From: Lactiplantibacillus herbarum
GTDB taxonomy: Bacteria > Bacillota > Bacilli > Lactobacillales > Lactobacillaceae
NCBI RefSeq assembly: GCF_001039045.1
Contig: NZ_LFEE01000020.1
Span: 1 to 62,063 of the forward strand
Direction: 5' to 3'
Length of the DNA stretch: 62,063 nt
The position numbers and the translations under genes are program-made. How positions within the stretch are numbered: the first letter of the stretch is position 1; every line of letters begins with the position of its first letter. Positions 7,280-16,506 of the stretch are shown here, in pieces. Below the pieces are notes generated by a model that saw only the letters and a list, made by a program, of their open reading frames with translations, had not been told where the DNA came from and searched no databases.

Positions 7280-8731
7280 CTATTCATTAATAATTTTAGT
7301 AATATCCAAATTCAAGGCCTGTGCGACTCTTGTCCCGTAATCTTCATCCGCCGCATAAAATTGACAAATTTCAAGTTCTTTAACCCCAGGTAAGGTGACT
7401 TGTCCCAAGGCTCCCTTAATCGTTTCGATCAGCCGATCCTGTTCGGGTTTGGACATCAGGCGATAGAGATCACCTGCTTGGGTCGTGTTATCGACTTGAT
7501 ACGTATATGGTTGCGCTTGCGCTTTACCGTGAACCGCTACGGATTTAATGGCAGCATCAGGCACTTCTTTGGGACCATCAAGTGAATTAGGCTCATAATT
7601 AACATCCGCAGTTTGGCTAGCCTTCATGTACCCATCACGCTCATAATTATGCACCGGAGCAACTGGCCGGTTAACGGGTAAGTCTTCAAAGTTAGCACCT
7701 AAGCGATACCGCTGAGTATCCTTGTACGAAAATAGACGACCCTGTAATAATTTATCTGGCGATGCCTCAATGCCGGGTACTAAGTTAGCTGGCGACATCG
7801 CAACTTCTTCAACATCCGTGAAATTATTGGTTGGATTCTCATTCAACGTCATTTTTCCGACTTTGATCAACGGATAATCCTTGTGTGAGATAACTTTCGT
7901 GACATCAAAAATATCCCACTTATAAGATAACCCGGCCTCATAAGGAATAATCTGCACGTACAGTGTCCATGACGGATTATTGCCCTTCTCGATGGCATCA
8001 TAGAGATCATCTTGCAAATAGTCGACGTTCTGAATCGTTGCTTTATCAGCAGCTTGGGCGGTCATATTCTTAACCCCTTGGTCAGCAATGAAATGATATT
8101 TAACCCAGAACTGCTCGCCTTGCTCGTTGACCCATTTAAACGTATGCGAACCATAACCGTTCATCGTCCGGTAAGAAGCTGGCAGACCCCGATCACCCAT
8201 CAGATAAGTCACTTGATGCAGTGATTCTGGTGAATGTGCCCAGAAATCCCACTGCATATTTTGCGTCCGTCGGTTAGTCTTAGGATCGCGTTTTTGTGAA
8301 TGAATAAAGTCTGGGAATTTTAATGGGTCCTTTACAAAGAAGACCGGGGTATTATTGCCGACAATATCGTAATTACCCGCCTGCGTGTAGAATTTCATGG
8401 CAAAACCGCGAACGTCACGAACCGTGTCTGGATAGCCTTTCTCCCCAGCTACTTGTGAAAATCGTAAAATCACAGGCGTGGTTTTACCAACACCATTGAA
8501 CAAATCAGCCTTGGTATAGGCACTCATATCATTTTGTAATTCAAAATAACCCTTTGCACCGGCACCCTTAGCGTGAACGACCCGTTCTGGAATTCGTTCA
8601 CGGTCAAAATGTGCTAGTTTTTCCAGTAAATCATAATCTTGCATCAATACCGGGCCACGAGCGCCCGCCGTCTGTGAATTTTCATTATTGGCCCACGGTT
8701 GACCCGCTGCCGTTGTTAGTTTATCAGTCAT
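7280..8731 (-). CDS. katA: Haem catalase
   Basis: 483 aa, a small-subunit clade 3 type catalase. The distal His is in PERVVHAKGAGAKGYFE, the distal Asn in DIVGNNTPVFFV, and the proximal haem Tyr in RLFSYKDTQRYRLG. It decomposes H2O2 in the cytosol. In lactobacilli this enzyme generally needs haem from the medium. It sits close to a pyruvate oxidase, an H2O2 source, and to redox genes. A good ribosome site precedes the ATG. Confidence 0.96.
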   Translation of the reverse strand: MTDKLTTAAGQPWANNENSQTAGARGPVLMQDYDLLEKLAHFDRERIPERVVHAKGAGAKGYFELQNDMSAYTKADLFNGVGKTTPVILRFSQVAGEKGYPDTVRDVRGFAMKFYTQAGNYDIVGNNTPVFFVKDPLKFPDFIHSQKRDPKTNRRTQNMQWDFWAHSPESLHQVTYLMGDRGLPASYRTMNGYGSHTFKWVNEQGEQFWVKYHFIADQGVKNMTAQAADKATIQNVDYLQDDLYDAIEKGNNPSWTLYVQIIPYEAGLSYKWDIFDVTKVISHKDYPLIKVGKMTLNENPTNNFTDVEEVAMSPANLVPGIEASPDKLLQGRLFSYKDTQRYRLGANFEDLPVNRPVAPVHNYERDGYMKASQTADVNYEPNSLDGPKEVPDAAIKSVAVHGKAQAQPYTYQVDNTTQAGDLYRLMSKPEQDRLIETIKGALGQVTLPGVKELEICQFYAADEDYGTRVAQALNLDITKIINE

Positions 8732-8939
8732 TACAATACTCCCTTTCTAGTCAATTGAATTTAAGTTTTGCACAATTTAAATGCTAGCACTCTAATTTCA
8801 ATTACGCTAATATTTATTTATCCTCACAACAAAAACAGGCTTATCGACCAAGCATAATTTGTAAATTTTATTAATAAAATGATTTCCAAATAGTAAGCTT
8901 ATTACTTTAATCGAACACCATAATTCGTTGATGAACCCT

Positions 8940-8985
8940 AAAAAAATAGCCCATGAAAGTGACTAACCTTCATGAACTATTCTGA
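8940..8985 (-). terminator. Intrinsic terminator after the HAD phosphatase
   Basis: Hairpin AATAGTTCATGAA / TTTCATGGGCTATT followed by TTTTTT on the minus strand. The rest of the 8732-9025 gap is AT-rich and presumably holds the catalase promoter; no motif is certain there. Confidence 0.85.
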
Positions 8986-9025
8986 CTTCAACATAGCAGA
9001 CAACAACTAACTCCTCAGCACTGTT

Positions 9026-9769
9026 TTAAATAAAACTTCGAATCCTATCCGCAACCGTTTTTGGCATACACTGCTGATCCATCTGTCTCCCTAACTCATT
9101 GAGTATCGGCTTACTAGTCACCCAAACACTTGTATCTGCATTGGCTAACATCTCAAGGTCATTCTGATCATTACCAAAAGCGACGTAATGATCAACACCC
9201 AAGTATTGAAGCGTCGTCCATTTATTAACTCCCTTAGCAGTCAGATCCAGATTTCCTTCAGTTGTATGTTGAATAACAGCCAATTCGGTATTTCGTTTGA
9301 GATGGTCACTTAACCGGACAATCTGCTCTGATGATAAATCTAATAAAATAATTTTAATAATATTAGTTAATGTTGTCATCAGCACACGGTTGGCTAACTT
9401 TCCCGGGTCTAATTGTTTCAAAATCTGATGATTCGCTGGCACAGCAGCCGCATAATCCCACTGACCATCAATCACGTAACTTAAAGCTTCCGATTCGATG
9501 AGCTGTTTAACCACCGCACTATCATGATCAGTAATTGGCCTAACAGACTTCACTTGTTGTTTATTAGCGATCAGTGCACCATTCGCACCAATCAAAGTAC
9601 AATCTTTAAACGCTGGAATAATCGGTAACAAATCGCGAATTGGTCGTGCAGAAGCAAAAATCACACGATTCCCCGCCCGTTGTAACGTCACAATCGCTGC
9701 ACTAATCTCTGGCGCAATCGTCTGACCATTAAAACTGATGGTGCCGTCAATATCAAATACAAAGTTCAT
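9026..9769 (-). CDS. Cof-type HAD-superfamily phosphatase
   Basis: 247 aa from the ATG at 9769, chosen because GGGGGA precedes it and the protein then starts directly with MNFVFDIDGTI (HAD motif I, DxDGT). Motif II is FASARP, the motif III Lys lies near the Cof cap end (GVNKWTTL), and motif IV is AFGNDQNDLEML. A C2 cap lies between. It is probably a cytosolic sugar-phosphate or FMN/PLP phosphatase; substrate is not predictable. Monocistronic with its own terminator. Confidence 0.88.
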   Translation of the reverse strand: MNFVFDIDGTISFNGQTIAPEISAAIVTLQRAGNRVIFASARPIRDLLPIIPAFKDCTLIGANGALIANKQQVKSVRPITDHDSAVVKQLIESEALSYVIDGQWDYAAAVPANHQILKQLDPGKLANRVLMTTLTNIIKIILLDLSSEQIVRLSDHLKRNTELAVIQHTTEGNLDLTAKGVNKWTTLQYLGVDHYVAFGNDQNDLEMLANADTSVWVTSKPILNELGRQMDQQCMPKTVADRIRSFI

Positions 9770-9914
9770 CGTCATCCCCCATAGTGTCATTAAAGTCATT
9801 TCATTTTCATCTTACATTGTGAGCCATTCAATTGCTAGCAACTTATAAAAATCTCATCAGAATCTAAATCCAGATTTATTTTCATCCACGCTGTTACTAG
9901 CTCAAAACACTTAT

Positions 9915-9948
9915 AAAAAAACCGACCCAGAAATATCTAGGTCGGTCA
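9915..9948 (-). terminator. Intrinsic terminator after a gene remnant
   Basis: Hairpin GACCGACCTAGATATTTCTGGGTCGGT followed by TTTTTT on the minus strand, 10 bp after the stop of the relic at 9958. Confidence 0.85.
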
Positions 9949-9957
9949 AATAATGAT

Positions 9958-10035
9958 TTAATGTCCGCGATGTTTCGCCAACCGCTTAGCTTGCCGCGTT
10001 TGATACAACTGCTCACGATGAGCTTGGCGTGCCGT
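9958..10035 (-). pseudogene. Short basic C-terminal coding remnant
   Basis: Twenty-five sense codons between in-frame stops, reading TARQAHREQLYQTRQAKRLA then KHRGH, followed by a strong terminator. There is no start codon. The very basic, Gln/Arg-rich composition and the terminator suggest the 3' end of a former small gene; family not recognised. Confidence 0.35.
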
Positions 10036-10070
10036 TTATTATTTAAAAATTAGATACTCAACATTCTAAG

Positions 10071-11135
10071 CTAACGCAACTGTCGCGTTAATGACCAAAG
10101 ACGTTCACTCCACTTAGGCCGATAGATCCATATAGCCAAGCCAATCAGCGCTAATATCCAAATTAGACCGTATCCTAATACCAGTGCATCCGTTGCTAAT
10201 AGGTTGACACCGACATTGCCCATCAGCAGGGTCACCGCCAAACTAATCACTACCAACATCGGTAATCGCCAACTCGAAATAATAATTGGTTGACCGGTTC
10301 GCTCACCCGTCTGCCGCTTGCTTAAAAAGTAACCTAATACGGTGCAACTCACTGTTAGTACTACCAGCAAGCTGAGTTCCCATTGACCATGGCTAGTCAC
10401 ATATTTATACACTTGGGACAAATGACGAACCAAAGGCAAAGTAGTCGGCTCATTTTGTGCATCATTGATACAGGCGTTAACCAGTAGGAATACAACAACA
10501 GCATTAGTCGTAATCAGCATGATTACCGCTGCAAACGTCATACATAGTAACATCGATAGCAGATCCGTCACCAGTTTGAGTAACCATGCCATCATGCTGA
10601 AATGACTAAAATATTGCACTGGAATCGTCAGCCAGAGTGTTCCTAGCGTTAGTCCCATTGTGAGTATACCCGCTAGCAGAAGTGCGCCACCATATAGTAG
10701 CCACGTCGCTTGGAAAATCGTTTGCCGCTGATGCCCCATACTCTGAAGCCATTCGTTGAGATGTCGGTAACGTGGATAACTAATCATAATAATTCCAATC
10801 AATAAGCTAAGTACCAGCAAGTAAAAGTTATTTTCCTCGTCATAGTCACCGTGCGCATTATACGATAATCCTTTATTATTTGTCCGATAAACCTGTAAGC
10901 GATCCTGTAAATAGGCTTGTTTAGAACTCACACGCTGATTACCCTCATCAACGTAATATTGTTTTTGTCGATTATAAGTGACACGTTCCGTAACCATCGT
11001 ACGGTTGTCATCTGCTTTGTGCCAGTTGTGACTAATTCGGCTTCCCGCAAGCACCCCAATCAAACTGAAGACTAAAACAATGCCAATTAATATTGGCGCC
11101 TGCTGCCGCCACACTAGTCGCATCAATCGTTGCAT
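10071..11135 (-). CDS. ABC transporter permease (second of a pair)
   Basis: 354 aa from the ATG at 11135, preceded by AAGGGGG; it overlaps the end of the upstream permease by 13 bp. Six or seven membrane helices are predicted. A polar extracytoplasmic loop of about 80 residues between TM1 and TM2 contains NRTMVTERVTYNRQKQYYVD. It starts with a basic WRQQ segment like its neighbour, so the two permeases look like diverged paralogues forming a heterodimer. With the YtrA-type regulator and ATPase this is a GntR-ABC operon; such systems respond to cell-wall stress or antibiotics, which is inferred here. Confidence 0.82.
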   Translation of the reverse strand: MQRLMRLVWRQQAPILIGIVLVFSLIGVLAGSRISHNWHKADDNRTMVTERVTYNRQKQYYVDEGNQRVSSKQAYLQDRLQVYRTNNKGLSYNAHGDYDEENNFYLLVLSLLIGIIMISYPRYRHLNEWLQSMGHQRQTIFQATWLLYGGALLLAGILTMGLTLGTLWLTIPVQYFSHFSMMAWLLKLVTDLLSMLLCMTFAAVIMLITTNAVVVFLLVNACINDAQNEPTTLPLVRHLSQVYKYVTSHGQWELSLLVVLTVSCTVLGYFLSKRQTGERTGQPIIISSWRLPMLVVISLAVTLLMGNVGVNLLATDALVLGYGLIWILALIGLAIWIYRPKWSERLWSLTRQLR

Positions 11136-12190
11136 AGCACTTGCCCCCTTATTTGCTGGCACCGAAACAACCAGTACCCAGCAAAACATAGTAATGTCAG
11201 TAGCATACCGCTGTATTCATACCAGGGAATAGCGGACTGCCAGAACGGTGCAATCATCATATCCCCAACTACGGTACCAATCCCAATACTTGCTAAAATA
11301 CCAAAAACTACTACTGATAATAATCCTTGCGGCGTTACCTCAGCCGACCATTTTATCAAGGTTAGCCAAGTTAATGCAAGTAATACCACTAAACCGATGG
11401 CAGCTAGACCACTTGCCACACCGCAATGCTCATATAGCCACACATCACTTGTCTTCTTAACTCCAAACGGTTGTAACCAGAAGTTAGTGCGCGTTAACAT
11501 TCCAAAACCCCAGCGCCACGTTAGGAAACCAACTAAGCCTGCTAACCAGAAATGATCAGTTACATTACCAATCAGCCATCCTAGCGCTGCCACACAACCA
11601 CTAGTCAGTATGATAGCAATATTGCTACCCATCAACGGTCCAACTGACAAATAGAGTTGATATTTTTGGGGAATCACAGCCACAATCCATAAGTAATGTA
11701 GCAATTGGCTTAACGCTGCTGTCCCCATGATAGCGCCCAGTAGACTCAACTGAGCACACCAAACCTGCCAACGTGTCACACCTAGGCTCAATAAAAATGC
11801 GAGCCGATGAGTTCGTCGCTCCCAAAAGGCAATCACCAATCCCGCTAAAAGTGCAAGTACGTAGTAGTAATGATTCGGTTCAAATCCCGTAACAGGAATG
11901 TGACCATCAGTGTTTTTAAATTCATTCTCTTCAAAGAACTGTTCAATATGATCATAGTAAGCTCGCTCACTGGCCGCTGGCTTCCCATGAATTCTATAGG
12001 TTTCTGGGTGACGACGATAATCGGCAGCGTTCAATCGATAACCAATATCCAAGTCGGCACGTCCGGCTTGCCAACCGCGAGTTGAACTCACTGCTGTCCC
12101 CATCCCGACCAGCAGAATCCCCGCCATAAGCAGTTGCATCCACGTCCAATTCTGGCGCCACCATAGTCGAGCCAATGTCTTATTTGTCAT
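11123..12190 (-). CDS. ABC transporter permease (first of a pair)
   Basis: 355 aa. The N-terminal WWRQNWTWMQLL leads into TM1, followed by a polar loop with RGWQAGRADLDIGYRLNAAD and then about seven more hydrophobic helices. Its ATG directly abuts the TAA of the ATPase gene, and its stop overlaps the next permease, so translation is coupled. Its layout matches the following gene. It probably pairs with that permease as the membrane domain for the ATPase. Confidence 0.83.
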   Translation of the reverse strand: MTNKTLARLWWRQNWTWMQLLMAGILLVGMGTAVSSTRGWQAGRADLDIGYRLNAADYRRHPETYRIHGKPAASERAYYDHIEQFFEENEFKNTDGHIPVTGFEPNHYYYVLALLAGLVIAFWERRTHRLAFLLSLGVTRWQVWCAQLSLLGAIMGTAALSQLLHYLWIVAVIPQKYQLYLSVGPLMGSNIAIILTSGCVAALGWLIGNVTDHFWLAGLVGFLTWRWGFGMLTRTNFWLQPFGVKKTSDVWLYEHCGVASGLAAIGLVVLLALTWLTLIKWSAEVTPQGLLSVVVFGILASIGIGTVVGDMMIAPFWQSAIPWYEYSGMLLTLLCFAGYWLFRCQQIRGQVLCND

Positions 12191-13084
12191 TTACTCACCT
12201 ACCATCACGGCTTGGTAGTCACCCAACTTAACTCGGAAGACATCCGTCACTGTAATTGGCTGATCAGCCATCATAACTGGTTCAGCTGCCTGCAACGCTG
12301 TTTCAATCGTTGGCGTGTAGTCAGCAAAATAAACTTCCAGTACGCGACCATAGACCTTAATGAGTTGCCCATTTTCCTTAACAATCGCTGGTACTGCTTT
12401 TTGTGGGAAAACCAGCTGGAATTTACGGGCTGTCACTCGCAGCTGTTCCAAATCATAGTTAGCGATCAACTGATGATTCTTCAAAAAGAGGATCTGATCA
12501 CACAGACCGTCCAGCTCATCCAATTTATGCGACGAAATTAAGAAACTGGCCTGCCTACTCGTCATCTCATCAACAATCCGGGTCACGATCCGCTCACGCA
12601 CCAAGACATCCAACCCATCAAAGGGTTCGTCCAAAATAATGTATGGTGTCTGACTCGCTAAAGCCAATAAAATTTGGAACAACATCCGCTGACCCTTGGA
12701 TAATTGCTGATAATGGCTGGTAACAGCTAATTGTTCTTCGGCCAGCAATCGCAACATGCGTTGACTATCAAAATGGTCATAGCTGAGTGCGTAAGTTTTG
12801 ATCAGATGGCTTAATGTTTGGTAATTAAAAAAATTATTTTGTGTATCAATGTAAAACAAGCGCCGCCGCACTGCTGGTTTCTGTGCAACGTCTGCCCCGT
12901 CAATCACTAATGTCCCATGATCTGCTAAGTAGTGTGCAGCCATTGTTCGAAAAAGGGTCGTTTTCCCCGCGCCGTTACGACCGACAAGCCCAATAATTCG
13001 TCCCGGTTGCCAATCAAACGTCACATTTTCGATAATTAACTGCTGATTAATGCTTTTACTTAACCCACTCACTTTAATCCCCAT
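12191..13084 (-). CDS. ABC transporter ATP-binding protein
   Basis: 297 aa. Walker A is GRNGAGKTTLF (about residue 35-45), the ABC signature LSKGQRM, Walker B YIILDEPFDGLD, and the H-loop ISSHKLDEL. A divergent C-terminal extension of about 90 residues follows. This is the YtrB-like class that travels with short GntR regulators. It is 1 bp downstream of the GntR gene and touches the first permease. Confidence 0.92.
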   Translation of the reverse strand: MGIKVSGLSKSINQQLIIENVTFDWQPGRIIGLVGRNGAGKTTLFRTMAAHYLADHGTLVIDGADVAQKPAVRRRLFYIDTQNNFFNYQTLSHLIKTYALSYDHFDSQRMLRLLAEEQLAVTSHYQQLSKGQRMLFQILLALASQTPYIILDEPFDGLDVLVRERIVTRIVDEMTSRQASFLISSHKLDELDGLCDQILFLKNHQLIANYDLEQLRVTARKFQLVFPQKAVPAIVKENGQLIKVYGRVLEVYFADYTPTIETALQAAEPVMMADQPITVTDVFRVKLGDYQAVMVGE

Positions 13085-13085
13085 G

Positions 13086-13454
13086 TTATTTTCCCCCGTT
13101 GTGATAAGCTGCTGTAACCCACTCCTGTAATTGCTGTTCGGTCACGCCTAAAAACTGTGCCTCCGTTAATAAATTTTGCAAACGTTCATGAACAGTATCG
13201 ATTTCCCCCTGATTAACTGTCGTAGTCGTTGATTCACTCACAAAAGTCCCCTTGCCTTTCACGGTATAAACTGCTCGCTGACTCTCCAAAAGCTGATACG
13301 TCTTACTAACCGTATTCGGATTCAAATGTAACTCGGCAGCCATTGCACGAATCGACGGTAATTTATCCCCCGGCTGTAAACTCCCCTGTACGATCTGCTG
13401 TTTAATCTGCATCACCAGTTGTTCATAGTACGGTGCGCCATTCGTTGCAAACAT
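13086..13454 (-). CDS. GntR-family regulator, YtrA subfamily
   Basis: 122 aa, the short form: an N-terminal winged helix (PYYEQLVMQIKQQIVQGSLQ, then PGDKLPSIRAMAAELHLNPNTVSKTYQLLE) plus a small dimerisation tail and no effector domain. YtrA-type proteins repress their own operon with linked ABC transporters. A 23-bp dyad lies just upstream of the ribosome site (AGGTGATCAA). First gene of the four-gene operon. Confidence 0.92.
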   Translation of the reverse strand: MFATNGAPYYEQLVMQIKQQIVQGSLQPGDKLPSIRAMAAELHLNPNTVSKTYQLLESQRAVYTVKGKGTFVSESTTTTVNQGEIDTVHERLQNLLTEAQFLGVTEQQLQEWVTAAYHNGGK

Positions 13455-13485
13455 GATTTGATCACCTCGAGTTTTGTGTCCTGTG

Positions 13486-13508
13486 TGTATTACTACAACT
13501 AGTACACT
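13486..13508 (-). promoter_or_regulatory. Putative GntR (YtrA-type) operator
   Basis: GTGTATTA-N7-TAGTACAC, a 23-bp interrupted dyad about 32 bp upstream of the GntR start. Its half-sites (GTGTAnTA) resemble YtrA-family operators. Autorepression is inferred. Confidence 0.6.
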
Positions 13509-13651
13509 ATCATACGACTTTTAACTTAACAACCCTTATTTTTTATACTGACTAATGATTACTAGCCATCATCCGCAAAGGCTACTGACTTAGCGTTACC
13601 AGTCTTCACACTAATTATTTTCTAAAAAGGCAGGCCCTTTCCCAGCCTTTC

Positions 13652-13697
13652 AAAAAAATGGACGGTCACCATCCCAAACGAGATGATGACCGTCCAT
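13652..13697 (-). terminator. Intrinsic terminator after pyruvate oxidase
   Basis: Hairpin ATGGACGGTCATCATC / GATGGTGACCGTCCAT followed by TTTTTTT on the minus strand; a weaker GC-rich hairpin follows at about 13626-13650. Confidence 0.9.
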
Positions 13698-13722
13698 TCA
13701 TCAATCAGACGCAATTTTTTAA

Positions 13723-15483
13723 TTACTTCTGAACACCGTATTTTTCAAAGTAGTCAGCTAACGGCTTCAGTTCAGCCGCATCGTACTTAGTCTTAAATTG
13801 CTCAACCGCTGCTGCCGACGTCTTAGCTGGATCAACGTCCAACTTTTCAACTGGCAAGCCCCGGAAGTCTTTGATCTTAATGTCTAATAATACTGGTTGT
13901 CCAGCCTTGGTCACAGCCAGCCCAGCTTCAAACGCATCGTATAGTTGATCAAAGCTAGTCACCTGAATGCCTTTCATGCCCATTGCTTCCGCAATCTTAG
14001 CGTAATCCGCATCCAGAAGGTCCAACCCAAAGATCTTCTGAGGAACGTCCTCCTGCTCAGACTTAATAAAGCTTAAAACTTGATTGGACGTCACAATGTT
14101 GAAGATTGGCAACTGATACTTCACTTCAGTCAACAGATCCTGAATGACCATTGAGATCGCACCGTCACCCGCGATATTAAAAACTTGGCGCGCTGGTGCA
14201 TCTAACTTGGCTGCAATCGCACCTGGAATCCCACAACCCATCGTTGCAAAGAGTGCAGAAGTTAATAATTTTTGCTTAGGGTTCATCTTCAAGTACCGGA
14301 AACTATTAATGGTATTATCACCAACATCCATTGAAAAGATGGCGTCATCTGTGGCGACGCGATTAATTTCTTTATAGACAGCTTCACCCGTAATCGGATT
14401 AGTCTGTTTATTTTGCATCTTCGTCAAGTAAGCCTGCCAATTCTGCATATCATCTTTTGCGGCCTGATAATAAGGTGATTTATTGACGGGAGTCGCTAAT
14501 GCCAAGGCCTGATTAATAAAGTCCTTCGCATCGCCGTTAATCCCGTAGTCTAAGTGATGGTGCCGACCAAATTTGACCGGATCAGACTCAATCTGAACGT
14601 ATTTAAATGGATGACTCGTATACACAGCCTGCGCAAAGGAGAAGTCCGCACCGATTGAAACCACTAAATCAGTAACTGCCATCAGTTCATCGGCGGCTTT
14701 CGACGCAGCCCGGTAAGCCGTTCCCATATTGCCAGCAAAGTCATCTGGGATAACGCCCTTGGCTAAGCCCGTAATAATAATGGGTACTTGCAACTTATCA
14801 GCCAGCTCCATCATGGCTTTCGAAGCACCGCGGATTCCTTGACCAATGTGGAAAACAGGATATTTAGCTTCTTTGATGAGGTCCAGTACGGTTTGTACCT
14901 GCGACTGCTCAATAGCTGGTGCTACCGGTTGACTTACTGACACACTCGCAGAATCATATGGGCCCGCATCAATCTGTTGATAACCGAAATCATTAGGAAT
15001 CGTCACGACTGCCACACCACGTTCCTTATACGCATTCCGAATTGCTTTGTCGACCACGTATGGCAGACTTGCAGGCGTCATAACGGTACGGTTGTAGACC
15101 GCAACATCCGCAAACATTGGTTCCTCTGGGAATTCTTGGAAGAAGTCATAGTTCATATTTTCATGACCAACCTGACCCACTAATGCTAAAACGGGAACAT
15201 GATCTTCCTTGGCATCATAAAGGCCGTTCAACAAGTTAATCGCACCAGGGCCAGCTGATCCAAAGGCGACCCCAATCTTATGGCTCACTTTTGCATCCGC
15301 CGACGCGGCTAGCGCGCCAACTTGCTCATGACGAACTTGAATGAACTTGATCCGTTGCTGTTCCGTATCCAATGCGTGCATCGTCGAATTGATAGAACCA
15401 CCGGCATAGCCATAGATATGATCAACGCCCCACGATTCAATCACACGTAACATTGCGACCGCTGCTTCAATTTTTTCAGTCAT
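13723..15483 (-). CDS. pox: Pyruvate oxidase (ThDP/FAD, acetyl-phosphate forming)
   Basis: 586 aa, the expected length. The N-terminal Pyr domain contains YGYAGGSINS and the ThDP-activating Glu in IQVRHEQVGA. The middle FAD-binding domain contains GADFSFAQAVY. The C-terminal PP domain contains GDGAISM followed about 25 residues later by the Asn of VTSN, the ThDP/Mg motif. Reaction: pyruvate + phosphate + O2 to acetyl phosphate + CO2 + H2O2. Lactobacilli usually hold several pox paralogues; which one this is cannot be told. The H2O2 it makes gives the nearby catalase a purpose. No convincing cre site was found upstream. Confidence 0.9.
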   Translation of the reverse strand: MTEKIEAAVAMLRVIESWGVDHIYGYAGGSINSTMHALDTEQQRIKFIQVRHEQVGALAASADAKVSHKIGVAFGSAGPGAINLLNGLYDAKEDHVPVLALVGQVGHENMNYDFFQEFPEEPMFADVAVYNRTVMTPASLPYVVDKAIRNAYKERGVAVVTIPNDFGYQQIDAGPYDSASVSVSQPVAPAIEQSQVQTVLDLIKEAKYPVFHIGQGIRGASKAMMELADKLQVPIIITGLAKGVIPDDFAGNMGTAYRAASKAADELMAVTDLVVSIGADFSFAQAVYTSHPFKYVQIESDPVKFGRHHHLDYGINGDAKDFINQALALATPVNKSPYYQAAKDDMQNWQAYLTKMQNKQTNPITGEAVYKEINRVATDDAIFSMDVGDNTINSFRYLKMNPKQKLLTSALFATMGCGIPGAIAAKLDAPARQVFNIAGDGAISMVIQDLLTEVKYQLPIFNIVTSNQVLSFIKSEQEDVPQKIFGLDLLDADYAKIAEAMGMKGIQVTSFDQLYDAFEAGLAVTKAGQPVLLDIKIKDFRGLPVEKLDVDPAKTSAAAVEQFKTKYDAAELKPLADYFEKYGVQK

Positions 15484-15801
15484 TTAAAATCCCTACCTTT
15501 CTACCTACGCATGCTAACATGCGCTAAATAGAAACGTTACTTAAAGTGTCTAAAATCAGGGCTTTCACTAATTTTTTTGTGTGAGCAATCGAAGTAAATT
15601 TAACAATCCAATTAGCCCTCATCATTAAAATAATGATATCAAAATTCATGGATACCAAGCTACCTGATCAATTAGTTAGCTTGGCATTCATGGCATAAAC
15701 ATTTAATTTCTACCGATAACCGTGCTACAGTACAATTGATTGGTTCCTCTTTGTAAGCTAATTTTAGCCCCGCTCACAAACTAGAATTAATGACTTAAAA
15801 A
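15484..15801. other. Intergenic region upstream of pox and the TMEM175-like gene
   Basis: No gene seen. It contains a short GCATGCTAACATGC dyad near 15509 and a CCAAGCTA-N13-TTAGCTTGG hairpin at about 15655-15686 without a T-run. It must hold two divergent promoters; their boxes are not clear. Confidence 0.5.
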
Positions 15802-15813
15802 GTGGGTGACAAC

Positions 15814-16425
15814 ATGTTTCACAATTCACGTGAACGTTCCATGAACTTCAGTGACGGCGTTTTTGCCGTTATTTTAACTGTCCTAGTCTTGGAAATTAAA
15901 CCACCAACGGGAGATTTAAGTCTCTATTCCACTAGTTGGCGCACCTTTGGTTACTTAATTCTCATCTATATTGCAAGTTTCTCGCTTGTCTCTACTTACT
16001 AGTTCTTCCATCAAAAATTATTTAGTAGTGTTCGTAAAATCACTGGTACTCATCTGCTCTTAAATTTCTACTTCTTATTCTTTATTTCATTAATGCCGTT
16101 ATTGACTCAATTAATCGCTGAAAATCCGCTGTCGCGGCTGGATAACTTAGTCTATGCATTGGTCTACCTGATCTTTAATATTTACCTATGGTGGTTATTC
16201 AAAGAAACTTACGCTACCTTAGTTAAGGATTCTAAATGGACTGCAGCCAATTTGCGTACAGCCATTAAGGAGATTCGAATTATTAGAGGAACCATCGTCG
16301 TCGCAGTAATTGCTTGTATAGGCGCTCTAATCTGGGGACCTCTCAGTCCCATTATTTTAGCAACTAGCCCCTTAGTTCGTGACTGGTACAAATGGCTCAG
16401 AGTAAAATTAACTACCTCTAAATAA
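15814..16425 (+). pseudogene. TMEM175-like (DUF1211) membrane protein, interrupted by in-frame TAG
   Basis: The first part has the family signature NFSDGVFAVILTVLVLEI (about residues 11-28 from the ATG at 15814). The frame meets TAG at 16000-16002 and then stays open for 140 codons to TAA, with FFHQKLF immediately after and several hydrophobic helices. Family members have Trp-Phe-x-His at this point (YWFFH), so TGG to TAG is the likely lesion. TMEM175 homologues are membrane proteins linked to K+ conductance. A downstream ATG at 16093 could give a truncated product, probably not functional. Confidence 0.8.
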
Positions 16426-16506
16426 GCAAAACCTAGTATCCTTTAACAGTCCCAGCAGCTGAGAAAAAAGCAGTCAAGCTTGCAGTATCAATCGAGCCTA
16501 TCCGCT

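Noticed and set aside
15484-15801. Search for a catabolite-control (cre) site ahead of pox
   Set aside because: The best match, AGAAACGTTACT near 15527, lacks the required symmetry; not reported as a site.
1221-16002. Idea that TAG is reassigned or suppressed because two genes have an in-frame TAG
   Set aside because: ybeY and the 96-aa gene at 46623-46913 end normally in TAG, and no amber-suppressor tRNA was seen (the relic reads UCA, i.e. UGA). Two independent mutations are simpler.
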